Assembly: GCA_023442085.1 (NCBI GenBank)
Contig: JAEZMT010000347.1
Span: 1 to 13,983, forward strand
Direction: 5' to 3'
Source: Pseudomonadota bacterium
GTDB lineage: Bacteria > Pseudomonadota > Alphaproteobacteria > Rhizobiales > Xanthobacteraceae
DNA: 13,983 nt
Part shown: piece after piece, positions 1 to 7,192 of the stretch
Layout of the letters: each line of letters begins with the position of its first letter
How positions within the stretch are numbered: position 1 is the stretch's first letter
Made by a program: the position numbers and the translations under genes
Notes under the pieces: generated by a model
Databases searched by the model: none
What the model saw: only the letters and a program-made list of their open reading frames with translations
Told to the model about the DNA's origin: nothing

Positions 1-89
1 CGCATGGGTGCGCGAGGGACGCTGAGGCGGCCTTCGCGGCGAACGCGGCGCGAAGAACTTAAGGTTATGGTTAACACTTCACTGTCACG

Positions 90-114
90 CTCCCGGTGTC
101 TTGCACATCGGGAG
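90..114 (+). promoter_or_regulatory. Hairpin sequestering the ribosome binding site of the META-domain gene
   Basis: CTCCCG at 90-95 pairs with CGGGAG at 109-114. An inner GTG/CAC stem (96-98 with 104-106) encloses a five-base loop, and an AT bulge separates the two stems. The 3' arm contains the GGGAG Shine-Dalgarno sequence, eight bases before the ATG at 123, so folding would mask the ribosome site. The pairing is read directly from the sequence; a regulatory role is inference. Confidence 0.35.
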
Positions 115-122
115 TTCGTGGC

Positions 123-605
123 ATGGCGTCCGCCGCCTCCATATCCGCTGACCGAAACCGTGGGCTCGCACTGCTGATGGGCGGAGCGATGCTGGCCGGC
201 GCCTTGCTGCTCATGGCGCAAATCATGACCGCGTTCAGCGCTTTCGCCGCCCGGCCCGGGCCGGCGGACAGCCTCGTCTTGGGCACTTGGCTCGCCGAGG
301 ATCTGGCCGGGGGCGGCGTGATCGACCGGGCGCAGACCACGCTATCCATCTCGCCGGATGGCGCGGTGTCCGGCTCCGGTGGCTGCAACCGCTACCGGGC
401 CACGGCGAAGATTTCCGGCGCTGCCATCAGCTTCGGGCCGCTCGTCGCGACTCGGATGGCATGCCCGCCGGCGCTGATGAACCAGGAAGCGAAATTCTTC
501 GGCATCCTTGCCGCCGCCCGCGGCTGGCGGGTGGATGCGGCGCGGCGCAAGCTGGAGCTCATGGATGGCGCCGGCATCGTCGTGGCGCGCTTCTCCTCGC
601 TCTGA
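123..605 (+). CDS. META-domain (HslJ-like) envelope protein
   Basis: A 160-residue protein with a hydrophobic N-terminal segment at about 14-36 (signal anchor or uncleaved signal peptide) followed by one META/DUF306 domain at about 52-160. The family signature is visible: a GTW start at 54-56, DGAVSGSGGCNRY at 79-91, and TRMACP at 110-115 followed by NQEAKFF. Cys88 and Cys114 are the conserved pair, probably a disulfide, which fits an extracytoplasmic location. There is no lipobox cysteine, unlike many HslJ lipoproteins. The ATG at 123 was chosen because GGGAG lies eight bases upstream; a GTG at 96 is in frame but falls inside the hairpin and has no ribosome site. HslJ proteins are linked to heat shock and novobiocin tolerance in enterobacteria; the molecular role here is unknown. 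The gene converges on potI with a 19-base gap. Confidence 0.8.
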   Translation: MASAASISADRNRGLALLMGGAMLAGALLLMAQIMTAFSAFAARPGPADSLVLGTWLAEDLAGGGVIDRAQTTLSISPDGAVSGSGGCNRYRATAKISGAAISFGPLVATRMACPPALMNQEAKFFGILAAARGWRVDAARRKLELMDGAGIVVARFSSL

Positions 606-623
606 GGCGGGCTTCGTTCCGCC
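606..623. terminator. Possible bidirectional terminator hairpin between convergent genes
   Basis: GGCGG at 606-610 pairs with CCGCC at 619-623 around an eight-base loop. It fills the 19-base gap between two convergent stop codons. There is no T tract on either side, so intrinsic termination would be weak. The call rests mainly on position. Confidence 0.3.
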
Positions 624-624
624 C

Positions 625-1440
625 CTATTGCATCGCCGCCCGCTCCTCAGCCTGCCGCTGGTTCTCGGCGCGCTTGGTGAGGATGGACGCGACGATGACC
701 ACCACCGTCACGATCGCGATGAGAATAGTGCAGACCGCGTTGATCTCCGGTGTCACGCCAAGGCGGACCTGCGAATAGATGCGCATGGGCAGCGTGGTCG
801 CGCCCGGCCCGGTGGTGAAGCTGGCGATCACGAGGTCATCCAGCGACAAAGTGAACGCCAGCATGAAGCCGGACACCACCGCCGGCAGGATGAGCGGCAG
901 GGTGATCTTGAAGAAGGTCTGGAACGGCGGGCAGCCGAGATCCAGCGCCGCCTCCTCCAGCGTGCGGTCGAAGGTGACGAGGCGCGATTGCACCACCACG
1001 GCGACAAAGCACATGGTGAAGGTGATGTGGGCCAGCAGCACCGTCCAGAAGCCGCGGTCGAAATTCACAGCCACGAACAGCAGCAGCAGCGACAGGCCGG
1101 TGATGACCTCGGGCATGACGAGGGGGGCGTAGATCATGCCGGAGAACAGCGTGCGCCCCCCGAACCGTCCGTAGCGGGTCAGCGCCAGCGCCGCCATGGT
1201 GCCGAGCACGGTCGCTGCCAGCGAGGAGAAGAAGGCGATGCGCAGCGTCACCCACGCGGCATCGATGAGTTGCTCATTCTCCAGCAGCGACCAGTACCAC
1301 TGGGTGGAAAAGCCCGCCCAGACGGTGACGAGGCGCGAGGCGTTGAAGGAGTAGATGACCAGCAGCAGGATCGGGATGTAGAGGAAGGCGAAGCCCAGCA
1401 CGATGGACGTGATGTTGAACCAGGTGAGGCCCTTCTTCAT
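625..1440 (-). CDS. potI: Polyamine-type ABC transporter permease (PotI/PotC class)
   Basis: A 271-residue inner-membrane permease of the spermidine/putrescine ABC family. Hydrophobic segments are spaced as expected for six transmembrane helices, the first at about residues 9-30. The cytoplasmic EAA loop, which docks on the ATPase, reads EEAALDLGCPPFQTFFKI at about 182-199, and the C-terminal half has the SLDDLVIASF motif typical of PotI and PotC. It is the last gene of the potGHI operon: its ATG overlaps the potH stop by four bases (ATGA), indicating translational coupling. Length matches the family. Substrate specificity (putrescine, spermidine or another amine) cannot be read from a permease, and no potF is present to help. 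Confidence 0.9.
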   Translation of the reverse strand: MKKGLTWFNITSIVLGFAFLYIPILLLVIYSFNASRLVTVWAGFSTQWYWSLLENEQLIDAAWVTLRIAFFSSLAATVLGTMAALALTRYGRFGGRTLFSGMIYAPLVMPEVITGLSLLLLFVAVNFDRGFWTVLLAHITFTMCFVAVVVQSRLVTFDRTLEEAALDLGCPPFQTFFKITLPLILPAVVSGFMLAFTLSLDDLVIASFTTGPGATTLPMRIYSQVRLGVTPEINAVCTILIAIVTVVVIVASILTKRAENQRQAEERAAMQ

Positions 1441-2354
1441 TTGCCCGCCTCCAGTTCACGCTGCTGGATGTTCTGGTAGATCACGATGGGGATCACCAGG
1501 ACCAGCAGCAGCAGCACGGCCACCGCCGAGGAGACCGTCCAGGAGCGGTTCACGGTGAACTCGGTCCACAGCGACTTGCCGATCATCAGGGTATCGGACC
1601 CGCCCAGCAGATCGGGGATCACGAACTCGCCCACCGCCGGGATGAAGCACAGCAGCGCGCCTGCAGCGACGCCCGGGATGGAGAGCGGGAAGGTGATGGT
1701 CCAGAACGCCTTGGTCGGCGGACAGCCGAGGTCCGCTGCGGCCTCAAGAAGCGTGAGGTCGAGCTTCTCCAGCGCCGAATAGAGCGGCAGCACCATGAAC
1801 GGCAGGTAGGAATAGACGATGCCGATATAGACCGCGAGATTGGTGTTCAGAATCTCCAGCGGCGTATCGATGACGCCCAGCGCCATGAGCCCCTGGTTCA
1901 GCAGACCCTCCGGAGAGAGGATGCCGATCCAGGCGTAGACGCGGATCAGGAATGAGGTCCAGAACGGCAGGATCACCAGCATCAGCAGCGTCGGCTGGAT
2001 GGAGCGCGGCGCCCGCGCCATGCCGTAGGCGATGGGGTAGCCCACCAGCAGCAGAAGCACGGTGGAGATGGATGCGATGACAAGGCTGGAGCCGTAGGCG
2101 GCCAGGAACTCGTTCGAGAAGTCCAGCACGTAGCCGTAATTGGCCAGGGAGAGCTGCGAGAGGAAGTCCGTCAGCCCCGCAAGTCCGTTGGAGAGATCGA
2201 GCTGCGGGGCATAGGGCGGCTGGGCCACCACGTCCTGCGACAGCGAGATCTTGAACACGATGAGGAAGGGCGCCAGGAACAGCGCCAGAAGCCACAGATA
2301 GGGAACCGCGATTACGAACCAGCGGCCCCTGCCCTTCTCGCCCGCCATGGCCAT
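1437..2354 (-). CDS. potH: Polyamine-type ABC transporter permease (PotH/PotB class)
   Basis: A 305-residue inner-membrane permease and partner of the adjacent PotI-like protein. A first hydrophobic helix at about residues 13-33 is followed by a long periplasmic loop and then five further hydrophobic segments. The EAA loop reads EAAADLGCPPTKAFWTITFP in the second half, followed by a GEFVIPDLLGG stretch characteristic of PotH and PotB. The chosen ATG at 2354 is preceded by a GAGGAG ribosome site; a second in-frame ATG two codons later is a possible alternative. The gene begins 13 bases after the potG stop and overlaps potI by four bases. Together with PotG and PotI it would form the membrane half of an amine uptake system. 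Confidence 0.9.
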   Translation of the reverse strand: MAMAGEKGRGRWFVIAVPYLWLLALFLAPFLIVFKISLSQDVVAQPPYAPQLDLSNGLAGLTDFLSQLSLANYGYVLDFSNEFLAAYGSSLVIASISTVLLLLVGYPIAYGMARAPRSIQPTLLMLVILPFWTSFLIRVYAWIGILSPEGLLNQGLMALGVIDTPLEILNTNLAVYIGIVYSYLPFMVLPLYSALEKLDLTLLEAAADLGCPPTKAFWTITFPLSIPGVAAGALLCFIPAVGEFVIPDLLGGSDTLMIGKSLWTEFTVNRSWTVSSAVAVLLLLVLVIPIVIYQNIQQRELEAGK

Positions 2355-2366
2355 GTCCGGTTCTCC

Positions 2367-3533
2367 TCAGCGGGTCAGCAGGACGCCGGCGTCGGGATCG
2401 AAGGTGACCCACACCTCGTCTTCCCAGGAAATGGGGCGCGCCACGCGGCGCGACAGGTTCGGCTGGGACACCTTCAGCCGCTGCCCGCAGGCAAGCTCCA
2501 CATGGTAGATGGAGAGATCACCCAGGTAGCCGATATCCCAGATCTTGCCGGCGAAGACATTCTCGCTTCCCTCCGGCGGCGCATCGAGGGAGATTCGCAG
2601 CTTTTCCGGCCGGATGGCGATGCAGGCATTGCCGCCCGCGGCCACTTCGCACGGATGGGCCACGCTCAGGGGCGAAGTCGTGACGTCGGACGTCAGCCGG
2701 GTCATCTCGCCTTCGCAGGCGGTGACGGTGGATTCGATGAGATTCACTTCGCCGATGAAGTCGGCGATGTAGCGGGTGGCGGGCTGTTCGTAGATTTCAG
2801 CAGGCGGGGCCACCTGCACCAGCACGCCATGGTTCATGACGGCGATCCGGTCCGCGACCGTCATCGCCTCCTCCTGGTCGTGGGTCACGATCAGGAAGGT
2901 CATGCCGAGGGACATCTGCAGGTCCATCAGCTCGAACTGCGTCTCCTCGCGCAGTTTCTTGTCGAGGGCACCGAGCGGCTCGTCCAGCAGCAGAACCTTG
3001 GGCCGTTTGGCCAGCGAACGGGCGAGCGCCACGCGCTGGCGCTGGCCGCCGGAGAGCTGGTGCGGCTTGCGCTTGGCGAACTGCTCCAGCTTGACGAGAT
3101 GCAGCATCTCCTCGACGCGGGCATCGATGTCGGCCTTGGGCATCTTGTCCTGCTTGAGGCCGAAGGCGATGTTGTCCGCCACGTTCATATGGGGGAACAG
3201 CGCGTAGGACTGGAACATCATGTTCACCGGCCGCCGGTAGGGTGGCACCCCCGCGAGATCCTCCCCGGCCAGCGTGAGGCGGCCGGAGGTGGGCTCCTCG
3301 AAGCCGGCCAGCATGCGCATCAGGGTGGTCTTGCCGCAGCCCGAGGGGCCGAGCAGCGCGAAGAATTCCCGCTCGTAGATGTCGAGGCTGACGTTGTTGA
3401 CGGCGGTGAAGTCGCCGAACCGCTTGATGACGTTCTCGAAGCGGATGAGCGGAGTCTGGCTGGGGTCCTTCCACGGGGCGAATGTGCGCCGGACGGCGCC
3501 TATGGTTTCCTTGCGCGCCTTGTCCGCTGCCAT
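2367..3533 (-). CDS. potG: Polyamine-type ABC transporter ATP-binding protein
   Basis: A 388-residue ABC ATPase of the PotA/PotG type, predicted to power the PotH-PotI permease pair. Visible motifs are Walker A GPSGCGKTT (62-70), the Q-loop glutamine in MMFQSYALFPHM (Q108), the signature LSGGQRQRV (160-168), Walker B VLLLDEP (180-186), the D-loop GALD and the H-loop histidine in VTHDQEEA (H218). The C-terminal third carries a TOBE-type regulatory domain, with IRPEKL and a terminal WEDEVWVTFDPDAG. The ATG at 3533 was preferred over a GTG at 3554 because GGGGGAAG precedes it closely and because the best promoter would leave almost no leader for the upstream start. It is the first gene of potGHI. 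PotF, the periplasmic binding protein often encoded just upstream, is absent; the upstream neighbour is a tRNA gene. Confidence 0.9.
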   Translation of the reverse strand: MAADKARKETIGAVRRTFAPWKDPSQTPLIRFENVIKRFGDFTAVNNVSLDIYEREFFALLGPSGCGKTTLMRMLAGFEEPTSGRLTLAGEDLAGVPPYRRPVNMMFQSYALFPHMNVADNIAFGLKQDKMPKADIDARVEEMLHLVKLEQFAKRKPHQLSGGQRQRVALARSLAKRPKVLLLDEPLGALDKKLREETQFELMDLQMSLGMTFLIVTHDQEEAMTVADRIAVMNHGVLVQVAPPAEIYEQPATRYIADFIGEVNLIESTVTACEGEMTRLTSDVTTSPLSVAHPCEVAAGGNACIAIRPEKLRISLDAPPEGSENVFAGKIWDIGYLGDLSIYHVELACGQRLKVSQPNLSRRVARPISWEDEVWVTFDPDAGVLLTR

Positions 3534-3563
3534 GACTTCCCCCATCCAGGCCACGTGGGGTGA

Positions 3564-3592
3564 AGGCTAGCTGGGCAGAAGGAAACGCTCAA
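3564..3592 (-). promoter_or_regulatory. Candidate promoter of the potGHI operon
   Basis: On the minus strand, TTGAGC (3592 to 3587) and TAGCCT (3569 to 3564) are separated by exactly 17 bases, which fits a sigma-70 type promoter. Transcription would start about 20-25 bases before the ATG at 3533. The match to consensus is moderate. Confidence 0.4.
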
Positions 3593-3779
3593 GCCGCAAG
3601 CAGGCGCATTTTTTCGGCGAACGGCTCCGGGGGTTTAGGCGGGCGCCTCCGTTTGTGTCGTCATCCACCGCCATCGGCACCGGGCCCCTTGCACCGCAGC
3701 GCCGCATGTACTAGAGGAGCGCTCCTGACGACGGCACACCCGTCGCCGCGGTCCCCGCTCCCATGCGGCCCGCCGGCAC

Positions 3780-3854
<75 letters not shown>

Positions 3855-4191
3855 TCTCAACCGATTACAATTCCTAACCGATGGGAGAAATCAAAGGCTT
3901 GACACGTCCTTTGCTACAGTCTCCTGTTACAGTCGGAGACGAAATGAGCAAGCGCGACGCCTCCATGGAACTCTCCTCGTCCCCGAGCCGGGGGATCATA
4001 AGTGGAAAATTCCACCTCAAACTGGCCTAAAGAACGGGGAGCACGTCAATCTCCGGCCGCGCCTCACGATGGTCACCGAGGCGTTGGGTAGCCTGGGGTG
4101 AGCGGCACGCCAGATGGTCTCCCTGGAATAGGCGATGCACATCCGGGCTGGCAGGCGCAGGTCACGTCAGCTTCAAGAGCCCCCTCGGGCT

Positions 4192-4221
4192 GACCAGTGT
4201 TGCAACCGGTTGCACCTGGTC
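4192..4221. promoter_or_regulatory. Perfect LacI-type palindrome within a longer inverted repeat
   Basis: TGCAACCGGTTGCA at 4201-4214 is a perfect 14-base palindrome with the central CG flanked by symmetric arms that is typical of LacI-family operators. It is framed by GACCAG (4192-4197) and CTGGTC (4216-4221), offset by two bases, which adds six more pairs. No LacI-family gene and no plus-strand gene lie beside it, so its target is unclear. Confidence 0.45.
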
Positions 4222-4294
4222 GATCATTCGGCTGGAGACCACTCCTATTGAAACCCGGCCCGCAAGTTCTGCCCATCGGCGGCAACAGAAACCA

Positions 4295-4308
4295 TGCAAC
4301 CGGTTTCA
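4295..4308. promoter_or_regulatory. Second LacI-type operator-like palindrome
   Basis: TGCAACCGGTTTCA differs from a perfect palindrome at one symmetric pair and shares its first eleven bases with the site at 4201. The two sites are 94 bases apart, about nine helical turns, a spacing compatible with looping by a tetrameric repressor. Confidence 0.4.
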
Positions 4309-4349
4309 CCGCGGCGCTCAGTGGCTATGCTATAGGTTGGCAATCGCCG

Positions 4350-4376
4350 GCACCCCATTCGCGGTTGACGGGGTGC
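4350..4376. terminator. Hairpin downstream of the catabolic operon
   Basis: GCACCCC (4350-4356) pairs perfectly with GGGGTGC (4370-4376) around a 13-base loop, about 60 bases beyond the stop of the last gene of the minus-strand operon. No T run follows on the minus strand, so it may stabilise the transcript end rather than terminate. It could also belong to the gene-poor segment. Confidence 0.35.
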
Positions 4377-4434
4377 ATTTCCTCAGAGTGCTCGAAAGGG
4401 GCCAACGCAGAACGGGTCCTTAAACTCCGGCGCG

Positions 4435-5649
4435 CTACATCTTCTTCACCAGCGGGCATTCGCTTTCGGCGAGGGGGCGGAAGGCCTTGTCGCCCGGAAC
4501 GGTCGCCGCGAGCTTGTAATAGTCCCATGGCGCCTTGGATTCCGCCGGCGTCTTCACCTGGAACAGGTACATGTCGCGGATGACGCGGCCGTCTTCGCGG
4601 ACCTTGCCATCCTTCGTCATGAAGTCGTTGACGGGCGTCTCCTTCATCTTCGCCATCACCGCGCCCGCAGCATCCGTCTTCGCCGCCTTCACGGCCTTCA
4701 GGTAGTGCGTCACGGCGCCATAGACACCGGCCTGGTAGAAGGTGGGCATGGCCTTGCGCTTCTCGTAGAAGCGCTTGGCGAAGGCGCGGGTGCCGTCATT
4801 CATGTCCCAGTAGAAGGGCGCGGTCAGGCGGATGCCCTGCGTCGCCTTCAGCCCGAGCGCGTTGACCTCCGTTTCGGCGAGGAGGAGCGCCGCGATGGTC
4901 TTGCCGGATTCCGCGAGGCCGAACTCGGCGGCCTGCTTGATGGCGTTCTGCGTATCGAGGCCGGCCGTGGCGAGGGCGACGACCTCGGCCTTCGAGCTTT
5001 GGGCCTGGAGCAGGAAGGATGAGAAATCCGGCGCATTGGCCGGCATCCGCACCGAACCGAAGACCTTGCCGCCGGCTGTCTGGACCACTGCGCTGGTGTC
5101 ACGCTCCAGCGCGTGGCCGAAGGCATAGTCGGAGGTCAGGAAGAACCAGTTCTTCAGGCCGGAGGCCACCACGGCATCACCGGTCACATGGGCCAGCGCG
5201 TAGGTGTCATAGGTCCAGTGGACGCCGTTCGGCGAACAGGCCTTGCCGGTCAGGTCCGAGGAGGCGGGAGAGGAGAAGATCGCGATGCGATCCTTCTCCC
5301 GCGTGATCTGCTGCACCGCCAGCGCCACGGCGGAATTCGGCACGTCCATGATGGCGTCGACGCCGTCCACCTCGTACCACTTGCGGGCGGTCGCGGCGCC
5401 GATGTCGGCCTTGTTCTGGTGGTCGGCGGAGATGATCTCCACCTTCGCGCCCTCGATGGGTCCGAAGTCCGCCACCGCCATTTCCGCCGCCAGAATGGAG
5501 CCGGCACCGGTGGAGTCCGACAGCTGACCGGACAGGTCCGTCAGGATGCCGATCTTCACCACGCCGTCCGAATAGGTCTGGGCCCGGGCGCCGGCGAGCG
5601 GCAGGGCAATGGCCACCGCGCATGCGGCCGCCAGCATCGTCTTTTTCAT
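4435..5649 (-). CDS. Periplasmic binding protein, branched-chain amino acid (LivJ) type
   Basis: A 404-residue precursor of a type I periplasmic binding protein (Peripla_BP_6 family). A classic signal peptide is seen: KK, a hydrophobic core at about residues 5-19, then AGARA with cleavage likely before QT at 24. The mature protein opens with VVKIGILTDLSGQLSD, the usual first strand and binding loop, and continues through the two-lobed pattern (SADHQNK, DAIMDVPNSAVALAV, NWFFLTSDYAFG). The start has GAGGGAGGA just upstream. It is the last gene of the operon, 25 bases after the FAD dehydrogenase. No cognate permease or ATPase is present, so it must share a transporter encoded elsewhere or act as a sensor. 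Family members bind amino acids, aromatic acids and dicarboxylates; the neighbouring enzymes suggest an acidic ligand. Confidence 0.85.
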   Translation of the reverse strand: MKKTMLAAACAVAIALPLAGARAQTYSDGVVKIGILTDLSGQLSDSTGAGSILAAEMAVADFGPIEGAKVEIISADHQNKADIGAATARKWYEVDGVDAIMDVPNSAVALAVQQITREKDRIAIFSSPASSDLTGKACSPNGVHWTYDTYALAHVTGDAVVASGLKNWFFLTSDYAFGHALERDTSAVVQTAGGKVFGSVRMPANAPDFSSFLLQAQSSKAEVVALATAGLDTQNAIKQAAEFGLAESGKTIAALLLAETEVNALGLKATQGIRLTAPFYWDMNDGTRAFAKRFYEKRKAMPTFYQAGVYGAVTHYLKAVKAAKTDAAGAVMAKMKETPVNDFMTKDGKVREDGRVIRDMYLFQVKTPAESKAPWDYYKLAATVPGDKAFRPLAESECPLVKKM

Positions 5650-5674
5650 TGTTGTCCTCCCTCTTGTATCTGGT

Positions 5675-7156
5675 TCAGAGCGCCGTCTTCAGGCGCGGCG
5701 CGAGCTTGGCTGCGGCATCGAGGCCGGCGAGACGGCCGAACACGGCGCCGCGCAGCACGGAGGTCGAGCCCGTATAGACCTGGTGATACAGACCGACCGT
5801 CTCGCCCGCGGCGTAGAGGCCTGGGATGATCTTGCCGTCGCCATCCAGCACCTGGGCCGAGGCGTTCACCTTCACGCCGCCGAAGGTGAAGCACGCGGTG
5901 GAGATGATGGGATAGGCGCGGAACGGCGGCGTCTCGATCCGCCGACACCAGTGCGACTTGCGGGGCTCGATCCCCGTGGTCGCCCGGTGGTCGATGGCGA
6001 AGGGCGTGAAGTCGCCGCCCGCTTCGGGACAGGCGGCGTTGAACGCAGCGATGGTGTCGAGTGTCTCGGCTGGCAGCCCCAGCTTTGCCACCAGCGCTTC
6101 CAGCGTCGGCGCCTCCACCGCCGGCACATCCGAGCGGATGGAGGTGCGCCAGCGCGGGATGTCTTCCACCTTGGCGTCGAAGATGACCCAGGAGATGCCG
6201 CCCGGCTGGTCAGCGATGGCCCGGCCGATATTGTCGTAATGGGCATCCACCGTGCCGGGCGCCTCGTCGAGGAAGCGCCGTCCGTCGCGGTTCACCAGCA
6301 CGCCATAGGGATAGATGAACACCACCGCCTCGGCCTGGAGCGAGCGGGGGTCCACCGGCTCGGCGTGGTAGGAGCCGAACTCGCCGGCAGGCGCGGCGCC
6401 CGCCTCCAGCATCATGCGGATGCCCTCGCCGCGATTGTAGTAGCCGCCGCGGGCCACGGGGCGGATGTTGGCCGCCTTCTGGCCGATGTAGCGCGTCATC
6501 ATCTCCGGGTTGCCCTGGAAGCCGCCCGAGGCGAACACGGTGGCGCCCGCGCGAATCTCCTCCCTCCGCCCGTCCGGGTCGGTCACGGCAACGCCCGCCA
6601 CGCGCCCGTCCGCATCGCGCAGCAAGGCGGTGGCGGTGGTGCGGTAACGCACCTCGGCACCGAGCCGCTTCGCCTCGGCCATCAGCCGCTCGATCAGCGC
6701 GAGGCCGCCCCCCTGCGCGGCGATGCGCGTGGTGTTCTGGGTGAGCAGGTAGATGGGCTGTGGGCCGAACTTCAGGCCGAAGCCCTTCAGCCAGGCGATG
6801 GTGGGCGGCACCTCGGCGGCAAAGGTCGAGATGACCTCGGGGTCCGGGAAGGGATGGGCCTTCACCACCGCCGGCCAGTCCGCATAGGCGCGGGCCACGT
6901 CGGTCAGGACGTTGGGATCGAGATTGGGACCCGCATTGGCGGCGAAATGCTCCTCGAAATCGTCGGAGATCTCGCTGTCGTTCTTCATGCGCATGTAGGC
7001 TTCGGTCCAGCGCGTGTTGCCGCCGAACTCCTCTTCCGGCGCGCGCTCGAGCAACGTCACCGAAAGCCCGCCCTCCAAAGCGGACACGGCCGCGCTGAGC
7101 CCGGCGATGCCGCAGCCCACCACGAGAAGGTCCGGGCTTTTTGCTGTCGTTGGCAT
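5675..7156 (-). CDS. FAD-dependent dehydrogenase, tricarballylate dehydrogenase (TcuA)-like
   Basis: A 493-residue flavoprotein of the fumarate reductase/succinate dehydrogenase fold. The N-terminal dinucleotide-binding motif VVGCGIAG lies at 12-19, with the ribose-binding acid in LLERAP at 35-40, followed by FGGNTRWTEAYMRM, a segment typical of TcuA-like proteins. A second FAD-contacting region near the end reads PGLYAAGETVGLYHQ and GSTSVLRGAVFGRLAG. In characterised relatives TcuA oxidises tricarballylate to cis-aconitate; others desaturate 3-ketosteroids or reduce fumarate, so the reaction is best stated as flavin oxidation of a C-C bond beside a carboxylate or carbonyl. No covalent-flavin or heme domain is seen, and the electron-transfer partner TcuB is not present. 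GGGAGGAG precedes the ATG. The gene sits in mid-operon, 36 bases after the CoA-transferase. Confidence 0.75.
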   Translation of the reverse strand: MPTTAKSPDLLVVGCGIAGLSAAVSALEGGLSVTLLERAPEEEFGGNTRWTEAYMRMKNDSEISDDFEEHFAANAGPNLDPNVLTDVARAYADWPAVVKAHPFPDPEVISTFAAEVPPTIAWLKGFGLKFGPQPIYLLTQNTTRIAAQGGGLALIERLMAEAKRLGAEVRYRTTATALLRDADGRVAGVAVTDPDGRREEIRAGATVFASGGFQGNPEMMTRYIGQKAANIRPVARGGYYNRGEGIRMMLEAGAAPAGEFGSYHAEPVDPRSLQAEAVVFIYPYGVLVNRDGRRFLDEAPGTVDAHYDNIGRAIADQPGGISWVIFDAKVEDIPRWRTSIRSDVPAVEAPTLEALVAKLGLPAETLDTIAAFNAACPEAGGDFTPFAIDHRATTGIEPRKSHWCRRIETPPFRAYPIISTACFTFGGVKVNASAQVLDGDGKIIPGLYAAGETVGLYHQVYTGSTSVLRGAVFGRLAGLDAAAKLAPRLKTAL

Positions 7157-7192
7157 GTTCTCCTCCCGGAGTTTGATTGTCGTTGTTCGGCT

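Larger units (their letters stand above)
3855..4434. other. 580-base gene-poor stretch downstream of tRNA-Thr
   Basis: I see no convincing gene here. Contents in order: TTGACA at 3899-3904 without a good -10 element; a direct repeat TACAGTC at 3915-3921 and 3928-3934; an inverted repeat GTCTCC/GGAGAC (3919-3924, 3935-3940); a 28-codon frame at 3944-4030 with a GGAG just upstream but no recognisable product; an inverted repeat GTGGAA-AA-TTCCAC at 4002-4015; two LacI-type palindromes at 4201-4214 and 4295-4308; and a hairpin at 4350-4376. The lack of a good reading frame and the density of small dyads differ sharply from the surrounding tightly packed genes and suggest a decayed or inserted segment. 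Confidence 0.5.

Noticed and set aside
2502..3563. A 353-codon open frame on the plus strand opposite potG
   Set aside because: Antisense to a gene with all ABC ATPase motifs; low-complexity composition and no family features.
3715..3726. The perfect 12-base palindrome AGGAGCGCTCCT upstream of tRNA-Thr
   Set aside because: A palindrome without a loop cannot form a small hairpin, and no regulator or promoter context could be tied to it; short palindromes are common in GC-rich DNA.
4197..4583. A 128-codon plus-strand frame after the first LacI-type palindrome
   Set aside because: It runs antisense into the binding-protein gene, has no ribosome site and no recognisable domain.
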